A stretch of 6,280 nucleotides of DNA from a candidate division TA06 bacterium (GTDB lineage: Bacteria; Hydrothermota; DG-26; E44-bin18; JADFOU01): contig JADFOU010000124.1 of the NCBI GenBank assembly GCA_022562655.1, forward strand, positions 1 through 6,280, in the 5' to 3' direction. Every line of letters begins with the position of its first letter. The stretch's first letter is position 1. The position numbers were made by a program, and so were the translations under genes. The notes beneath the pieces are model-generated. The model was not told where the DNA came from and searched no databases. It saw only the letters and a list, made by a program, of their open reading frames with translations. Shown here in pieces: positions 1 through 3,328 of this stretch.

Positions 1-266
1 TGGGCGTGATTGTTGCCTTTGGCTTTTCGGCCGGTCCTGAAGTCAAGTTCGACATTCGAAGCTTATTCTTTGCTCAGAAAAAGCTGCGTGGGTCGATGGC
101 TAGCGACATAGAGGATCTCAAGTGGGGAATGGATCATGTTCGTTCTGGCCGAATCAAACCCTTACTCGACCGCACGCTTCCGTTGAGCCAAGCGGCAGAA
201 GCACATCGACTGATCTCCAATAATGAGGTTATGGGGAACATCGTGTTACTACCCTGGGGAGAATAG
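1..266 (+). CDS. Zinc-type alcohol dehydrogenase / quinone oxidoreductase (MDR family), C-terminal end only
   Basis: This is the last 88 or so residues of a medium-chain dehydrogenase/reductase; the gene begins outside the window. The reading frame is open from base 3 to the TAG at 264-266. The visible part has the end of the Rossmann nucleotide-binding fold (VIVAFGFSAGPEVKF), the RSLFFAQKKLRGSMAS segment that follows it in this family, and the closing helix and strand (RIKPLLDRTLPLSQAAEAHRLI...GNIVLLPW). Family members oxidise alcohols or reduce quinones or enals with NAD(P)(H) in the cytoplasm. The substrate cannot be told because the zinc ligands and active site are missing. The GTG at base 6 is an internal valine, not a start. 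The next gene follows after 41 bp without a convincing terminator, so read-through is possible. Confidence 0.85.
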   Translation, partial: GVIVAFGFSAGPEVKFDIRSLFFAQKKLRGSMASDIEDLKWGMDHVRSGRIKPLLDRTLPLSQAAEAHRLISNNEVMGNIVLLPWGE

Positions 267-307
267 TTTCTTCATTCATAAATGAAAAATAGGAAAGGAG
301 GTGAACT

Positions 308-964
308 ATGAAGATTTCTAATCGGTTTTTGGGAGTCTTGGTCGCATTCGTTCTCTTGGGGATTCCCACTTCCCACGCTACGATCGTTCCGGTACAGATT
401 CTCGACTCTTTCTTCTCGCCCGATTCGGTGACGGTGAACCCGGGAGACACGATCCGGTGGACAAACAATGGTGCATTACTCCATACCAGCACCAGCGGTA
501 CAAGTTGCGTCTTGGATGGAACCTGGGATTCACCGAATCTCGGCCCCGGGGGCACCTTCGAGTGGGCCTTTACCACCATAGGAAGCTTTCCCTACTTCTG
601 CAGATTCCACTGCATTTTTGGCATGGTCGGAACGGCAGTTGTGCGGGTGGTCCCTGGTGTAGAGGAAAGGACGAACATTTCCTCTCAAGGGTTTTCCATC
701 TCTCTTATCCGTCCAAACCCCTTTCACCGCACTACGATCATACCGTATAGTCTAAGGCAAGCTGCTCCTGTCAAGATCGTGATCTACAATATCGTAGGCA
801 GGCGCGTGAGAACTCTGGTGGACGCTTTTGAGGAGCAGGGTCAAAAACAGGTTGTTTGGGACGGGTTTGGTGATGAAGGTGAACTCCTTAAGAGCGATAT
901 CTACTTCGTCCTCTTTGAGACTCCAACCTCCAGATCCGTGAGGAAACTCATTCATCTGAGATAA
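308..964 (+). CDS. Exported cupredoxin (plastocyanin-like) protein with C-terminal FlgD-Ig/sorting-like domain
   Basis: Predicted 218-residue secreted copper protein. Residues 1-24 form a signal peptide (basic start, hydrophobic core LGVLVAFVLLG, cleavage near SHA-T). Residues about 25-117 are a cupredoxin domain: a VTVNPGDTIRW strand, His59, then YFCRFHCIFGM with Cys98, His101 and Met106. The C-X2-H-X4-M spacing is that of plastocyanin-type type-1 copper sites, so electron transfer outside the cytoplasm is the likely role. Cys67 and Cys102 are extra and might form a disulfide. Residues about 128-218 resemble the FlgD-Ig / T9SS type-A-like C-terminal domain (ISLIRPNPF, YNIVGRRVRTLV, VVWDGFGDEG, IYFVLFE), which in other phyla directs secretion or surface attachment; that role is inferred here. 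The ATG at 308 follows a near-perfect Shine-Dalgarno sequence (AAAGGAGGTGA, 294-304). No enzyme activity is suggested. Confidence 0.88.
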   Translation: MKISNRFLGVLVAFVLLGIPTSHATIVPVQILDSFFSPDSVTVNPGDTIRWTNNGALLHTSTSGTSCVLDGTWDSPNLGPGGTFEWAFTTIGSFPYFCRFHCIFGMVGTAVVRVVPGVEERTNISSQGFSISLIRPNPFHRTTIIPYSLRQAAPVKIVIYNIVGRRVRTLVDAFEEQGQKQVVWDGFGDEGELLKSDIYFVLFETPTSRSVRKLIHLR

Positions 965-995
965 AACCACTCGTCTTGTTAGGTTAGAACCACTT

Positions 996-1029
996 GTAGG
1001 GGCGTTCATTGGATGCCCCTACTTGTTTT
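996..1029 (+). terminator. Hairpin terminator after the cupredoxin gene
   Basis: Perfect 8-bp arms GTAGGGGC (996-1003) and GCCCCTAC (1015-1022) enclose an 11-nt loop, and TTGTTTT follows directly. It lies 32 bp after the cupredoxin stop codon and fits a Rho-independent terminator, although the T-tract is broken by a G. The same arm sequence is one I remember from dispersed palindromic repeats in other genomes, so it may be a repeat used as a terminator. Confidence 0.72.
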
Positions 1030-1109
1030 GAAAACTCTTAAGGGTGAAATCTGTTACACAACCGAGGCGAGCTCCTCAGAGTTCCCCTCTCCAAATTGGA
1101 AAAAAATTC

Positions 1110-1138
1110 TTGCTTTTTTGGGGGAAGTGTGCTATTTT
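1110..1138 (+). promoter_or_regulatory. Sigma-70-type promoter for the cysteine hydrolase gene
   Basis: A -35-like TTGCTT (1110-1115) and a -10-like TATTTT (1133-1138) are separated by 17 bp. TGC directly before the -10 box gives an extended -10 element. The hexamers alone are only moderate matches. The case is strengthened because the promoter before the trehalose gene (3293-3321) has the same layout and shares many bases (ATTCTTG, six T's, then TGCTAT at the same distance). Transcription would start near 1145, leaving a leader of about 190 nt. Confidence 0.6.
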
Positions 1139-1332
1139 TGTCACCCTATCGTTACACCCTTTTCGAGAGGTTGAATCTCGCAATCCGATGTCGTAATGAG
1201 ATCTTTAGATGAGAGGGTGGATGGAAAGTTAAAAGAAATAAGTGAAGGAGAAAAGGAGGTGAAAAAGGAGCGGATTTACTAATCCATTCATTGATATGCA
1301 CTTAAAATGTGTAAGAAAAGGAGGTGAGACAA
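1139..1332 (+). other. Long 5' leader of the hydrolase gene with duplicated Shine-Dalgarno motif
   Basis: There is no gene of normal size here. The leader holds a short stem-loop (CGAGA 1164-1168 with TCTCG 1176-1180) and two identical copies of AAAAGGAGGTGA, at 1251-1262 and 1316-1327. Only the second has a start codon at a proper distance. The first overlaps a GTG at 1259 that would open a 7-codon frame ending at TAA 1280-1282, preceded by its own AAGGAG (1245-1250). Whether that tiny frame is translated cannot be told. No known riboswitch is recognised. Confidence 0.45.
1316..1327 (+). promoter_or_regulatory. Ribosome binding site that fixes the hydrolase start at 1333
   Basis: AAAAGGAGGTGA is a near-complete match to the 16S rRNA 3' end. 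The GTG at 1324 lies inside this motif and cannot be the start. The GTG at 1333 is 8 nt after AGGAGG, the ideal distance, and immediately precedes a clean signal peptide. Confidence 0.85.
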
Positions 1333-2091
1333 GTGAAATCTTACAACAAAGCAGTAAGAGCTTCTCTATTTGGAGTCCTCTTGATTTTTGCTTCAGCAGT
1401 GAGTTCCCTCGGACAGCTTCCTGCACCCGGAATGGAAATCGACTTAACCCATACGGCCCTTGTGATCACGGATCCTCAAAACGACTTCTTGAGTCCCAAG
1501 GGAGTGACCTGGGGTGTCGTTGGGAAGAACGTAACCGAGAACAACACGGTTGAAAATATAGAGACCCTCCTGAAGGTCGCCAAGAAGAAGGGCATGCAGG
1601 TCTTCATCTCTCCCCACTATTACTTCCCGACGGACCAGGGATGGATGTTTGAGGGGGCACTCGAAAGGTTGATGCACAACATCAAGATGTTTGAACGTAA
1701 GGGGGCCTTGACACTGGAGGGTTTTGAGGGTTCTGGAGCAGACTGGCTGGCTCGCTACAAACCCTATATTGAAGACGGCAAGACAGTGATCACGAGCCCC
1801 CATAAGGTCTATGGACCACAGGCCAACGACCTTGTTTTGCAACTGCGGAAGCGGAAGATCGACAAAGTCATCCTGGCGGGAATGTCTGCCAACCTCTGTG
1901 TAGAATCTCACCTGCGAGAACTGTTGGAGCAGGGTTTTGAAATCGCCGTCGTGAAAGATGCCACTGCTGCAGCTCAAGTACCCGAAGGGGATGGTTATGC
2001 TGCTGCTCTGGTCAACTTCCGGTTTATTGCGAATGATGTATTGACTACCAAAGAAGCGAAAGCTGCGATCGACAAGGCTCGCTCCATGTAA
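1333..2091 (+). CDS. Exported isochorismatase-family cysteine hydrolase
   Basis: Predicted 252-residue hydrolase of the isochorismatase-like superfamily (isochorismatases, nicotinamidases, carbamoylsarcosine and related amidases). The family triad is visible: Asp47 in VITDPQNDF, Lys158 in SPHKVYG, and nucleophile Cys189 in AGMSANLCVESH. The family core continues with VVKDATAA (207-213). The body resembles the YcaC-like / general 'cysteine hydrolase' branch, whose substrates are mostly unknown, so no substrate is assigned. Unusually, residues 1-28 form a signal peptide (KSYNKAVRAS, then hydrophobic LFGVLLIFASAVSSL, possible cleavage after SLG), so the enzyme should act in the periplasm or outside the cell. 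Most relatives are cytoplasmic. It appears to be a single-gene unit, with its own promoter at 1110-1138 and a strong terminator at 2107-2154. Translation starts at GTG 1333 rather than 1324 because of the ribosome binding site. Confidence 0.9.
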   Translation: MKSYNKAVRASLFGVLLIFASAVSSLGQLPAPGMEIDLTHTALVITDPQNDFLSPKGVTWGVVGKNVTENNTVENIETLLKVAKKKGMQVFISPHYYFPTDQGWMFEGALERLMHNIKMFERKGALTLEGFEGSGADWLARYKPYIEDGKTVITSPHKVYGPQANDLVLQLRKRKIDKVILAGMSANLCVESHLRELLEQGFEIAVVKDATAAAQVPEGDGYAAALVNFRFIANDVLTTKEAKAAIDKARSM

Positions 2092-2106
2092 ACGCTTGTA
2101 GTTGAA

Positions 2107-2154
2107 AGATCCTGGTCGATCTCCCTTTGTAGAGCGGCCAGGATCTCTATTTTT
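2107..2154 (+). terminator. Strong Rho-independent terminator after the hydrolase gene
   Basis: A 12-bp stem with one G-U pair is formed by AGATCCTGGTCG (2107-2118) and CGGCCAGGATCT (2135-2146), with a 16-nt loop, followed by CTATTTTT. It lies 15 bp after the stop codon and closes the hydrolase transcript. Confidence 0.9.
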
Positions 2155-2255
2155 CTGCTGATGACTGGGTTGGGTCAAGCTGCCTGTTAAAAATTGGGAC
2201 AGCACCCATTGAGTTATTCCCCACTCTTTTCAGGGAAGGGTCTCAATTTTCAAAT

Positions 2256-2306
2256 GACTCTGGACTTTTGGCTTTGGGCTATAGGCTCTAGACTTTAGGG
2301 ACTTTT
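2256..2306. repeat. Degenerate tandem repeat with a period of about 7 bp
   Basis: About seven imperfect units of a GACTTTG/GGCTTTA type lie in a row: GACTCTG, GACTTTTG, GCTTTG, GGCTATA, GGCTCTA, GACTTTA, GGGACTTTT. No start codon, ribosome binding site or hairpin goes with it. Similar runs occur in intergenic DNA of many environmental bacteria as far as I recall. No function is assigned. Confidence 0.55.
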
Positions 2307-2460
2307 ACCCACCAACTCTCCCTACTGAACTCCCTAAATCGGACCTTCTGATAGGCTCAGTTTGTTTCCTCCCCTTACTTTGGATATATCTCTAAATTTC
2401 AAAACTTGGACATGGGAGGGAGGATAAGAAAAGTGGGGATCAGGAGGAAGCAGTGAGAAG

Positions 2461-2539
2461 TCCCAATATTTTGTGGTGCTCCTAATATATTGGGAATAAA
2501 GTTTTGATTTGACAGGATCAACGAGATCCACAAAATATT
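2461..2539. repeat. Nested inverted repeats upstream of the sigma-54 promoter
   Basis: Two perfect inverted repeats share one arm region. AATATTTTGTGG (2465-2476) is repeated inverted as CCACAAAATATT (2528-2539), a 12-bp match. TCCCAATAT (2461-2469) is repeated inverted as ATATTGGGA (2487-2495), a 9-bp match with a 17-nt loop. They lie about 80 to 160 bp before the predicted sigma-54 transcription start, where enhancer-binding proteins usually bind. An operator role is inference; a decayed miniature element is an alternative. Confidence 0.6.
2508..2539. repeat. Possible relic of the dispersed 'GACAGGATTAACAGGAT' intergenic repeat
   Basis: The stretch beginning TTTGACAGGATCAAC and ending ACAAAATATT resembles, from memory and with several changes, a short repeat (TTTGACAGGATTAACAGGAT...) widespread in intergenic DNA of Deltaproteobacteria and other phyla. 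It overlaps the right arm of the inverted repeat at 2465-2539. Only one copy is in this window, so the call rests on recall. Confidence 0.35.
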
Positions 2540-2593
2540 CTAACTCCATATTTTTAAACAAGTTAGAGAATACTCTCAATAGCTTTTTTCCTT

Positions 2594-2609
2594 TGGCACG
2601 GTTCTTGCT
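2594..2609 (+). promoter_or_regulatory. Sigma-54 (RpoN) -24/-12 promoter
   Basis: TGGCACG (2594-2600), four bases, then TTGCT (2605-2609) matches the full consensus TGGCACG-N4-TTGCW, including the preceding T. GG (2595-2596) and GC (2607-2608) are exactly 12 bp apart, as required. Transcription should begin near 2620 and run into the 44-codon ORF at 2690 and the thioredoxin gene at 2904. Sigma-54 promoters need an ATP-driven enhancer-binding activator, so this unit is probably signal-controlled. The activator is not encoded in the window. Confidence 0.85.
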
Positions 2610-2689
2610 CTTATTCTGATATGAAATGATGACAGTGGGTAGGAGAAGCAAAGGATCCGAAATAACAGAATAAAAACGGGGGGTTCAAA

Positions 2690-2824
2690 GTGACCTATTT
2701 AGCGATGTTGTTTGAGGTGACTATCTCCCATCCCGAGAGCACCCTGGAGGAGTCAAGACGGGAGGTGGAGTGGATGTTGTATCCTTCCGGATACCCATTT
2801 CAGAGAATGACTGTCAATCAATAA
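2690..2824 (+). CDS. Possible small protein, 44 residues, function unknown
   Basis: A GTG at 2690 opens a 44-codon frame ending at TAA 2822-2824. The G-run GGGGGG (2678-2683) lies 6 nt before the GTG and could act as a ribosome binding site. The product would start MTYLAMLFEVTISHPEST and contain an acidic/basic helix-like stretch (STLEESRREVEWML) followed by YPSGYPF. It has no signal peptide, membrane segment or cysteine, and I do not recognise it. It is the first frame after the sigma-54 promoter (about 70 nt downstream of the predicted start). The same DNA holds a tight hairpin (GTATCC 2779-2784, TTCC loop, GGATAC 2789-2794), so a structured RNA is an alternative reading. Confidence 0.4.
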   Translation: MTYLAMLFEVTISHPESTLEESRREVEWMLYPSGYPFQRMTVNQ

Positions 2825-2841
2825 AGGAATACCTTATTCGG

Positions 2842-2872
2842 CAGACAGCATAGATTTGCATGGGAGTATAAT
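2842..2872 (+). promoter_or_regulatory. Possible second promoter close to the thioredoxin gene
   Basis: A perfect -10 hexamer TATAAT (2867-2872) lies 31 bp before the thioredoxin start codon. The -35 region is poor: GACAGC at 17-bp spacing, or CAGACA (2842-2847) at 19 bp. It could give basal thioredoxin transcription in addition to the sigma-54 promoter, but the AT-rich match may be chance. Confidence 0.38.
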
Positions 2873-2903
2873 TACGCATTTTAGTGATAGGAGTTGAGAA
2901 AAT

Positions 2904-3287
2904 ATGAAGCTCATTCGAGAGTCGGAATTTGAGATCGAGGTGCTTCAGAACCCGGGAAAGGTCCTTGTGGATTTCTATTCGGATTGGTGCGATTCATGCC
3001 GAGACCAGGCCCCGATCCTCGAATGCCTTGAGGACCACCTTGAAGGGTTGAATGGAGAAGTTGAAGGGATCAAATTCGTCAAGGTAAATATAGACGAGAG
3101 TTTGAATCTCACTGCAGATTATCGGATTATCCATGTCCCCACCCTCTTCCTTTTTGAAGGCGGGAAGCCGGTTCACCGCGTCGTCGGACTCCAATGGGAA
3201 AACGAACTGAGGAAACTCCTTAATGGCAGGGGGAATGGAAAGAAAGATGAAGGGGGTAGTTCCCAATATGTTAATTTGGAACCATGA
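2904..3287 (+). CDS. Thioredoxin-like protein with CDSC active site
   Basis: A 127-residue cytoplasmic thioredoxin-fold protein; no signal peptide is present. The family layout is clear: VLVDFYSDWCDSC, with buried Asp23, Trp28 and redox cysteines Cys29 and Cys32; then VKVNIDES; the cis-proline loop HVPTLFLF with Pro79; and GGKPVHRVVG, the closing strand turn. The usual WCGPC motif is replaced by WCDSC, which should change the redox potential and perhaps the partner, though both cysteines remain, so disulfide exchange is expected. Cys41 is additional. Residues 107-127 are a hydrophilic tail beyond the usual end of about 105-110. ATG 2904 follows AGGAG (2889-2893) with a 10-nt gap. The gene lies downstream of a sigma-54 promoter and 41 bp before the trehalose gene. 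It may be a general thioredoxin or a specialised reductase partner; no target is evident. Confidence 0.88.
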   Translation: MKLIRESEFEIEVLQNPGKVLVDFYSDWCDSCRDQAPILECLEDHLEGLNGEVEGIKFVKVNIDESLNLTADYRIIHVPTLFLFEGGKPVHRVVGLQWENELRKLLNGRGNGKKDEGGSSQYVNLEP

Positions 3288-3292
3288 AATTC

Positions 3293-3321
3293 TTGTTTTT
3301 TTAGTTTTAGAATGCTATCCT
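3293..3321 (+). promoter_or_regulatory. Extended -10 promoter for the trehalose gene, probably giving a leaderless mRNA
   Basis: A -35-like TTGTTT (3293-3298), a 17-bp spacer and TGC-TATCCT (-10 at 3316-3321, extended by TG at 3313-3314). The predicted start of transcription, about 7 nt after the -10 box, falls on or next to the ATG at 3329. No good Shine-Dalgarno sequence precedes that ATG. The layout repeats that of the hydrolase promoter at 1110-1138. Confidence 0.6.
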
Positions 3322-3328
3322 TGAAGCC

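Noticed and set aside
268..289. AT-rich hairpin (TTCATT-CATA-AATGAA) between the dehydrogenase and cupredoxin genes
   Set aside because: The stem is only 6 bp of mostly A-T pairs and has no T-tract, too weak to call a terminator.
1097..1114. Sigma-54-like TTGG...CTTGCTT before the hydrolase gene
   Set aside because: GG and GC are 14 bp apart instead of 12 and the CAC of the -24 element is missing.
1324..1332. GTG at 1324 as hydrolase start
   Set aside because: It lies inside the Shine-Dalgarno motif; GTG 1333 has the correct spacing.
1444..2205. Minus-strand frame of 253 codons opposite the hydrolase
   Set aside because: It is an antisense shadow of a gene with intact catalytic motifs, and it runs through the terminator at 2107-2154.
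2334..2651. Minus-strand frame of 105 codons in the gene-poor gap
   Set aside because: Its translation reads through the inverted repeats and the dispersed-repeat-like stretch (VDLVDPVKSKLYSQY). It has no family resemblance and covers the sigma-54 promoter; most likely chance.
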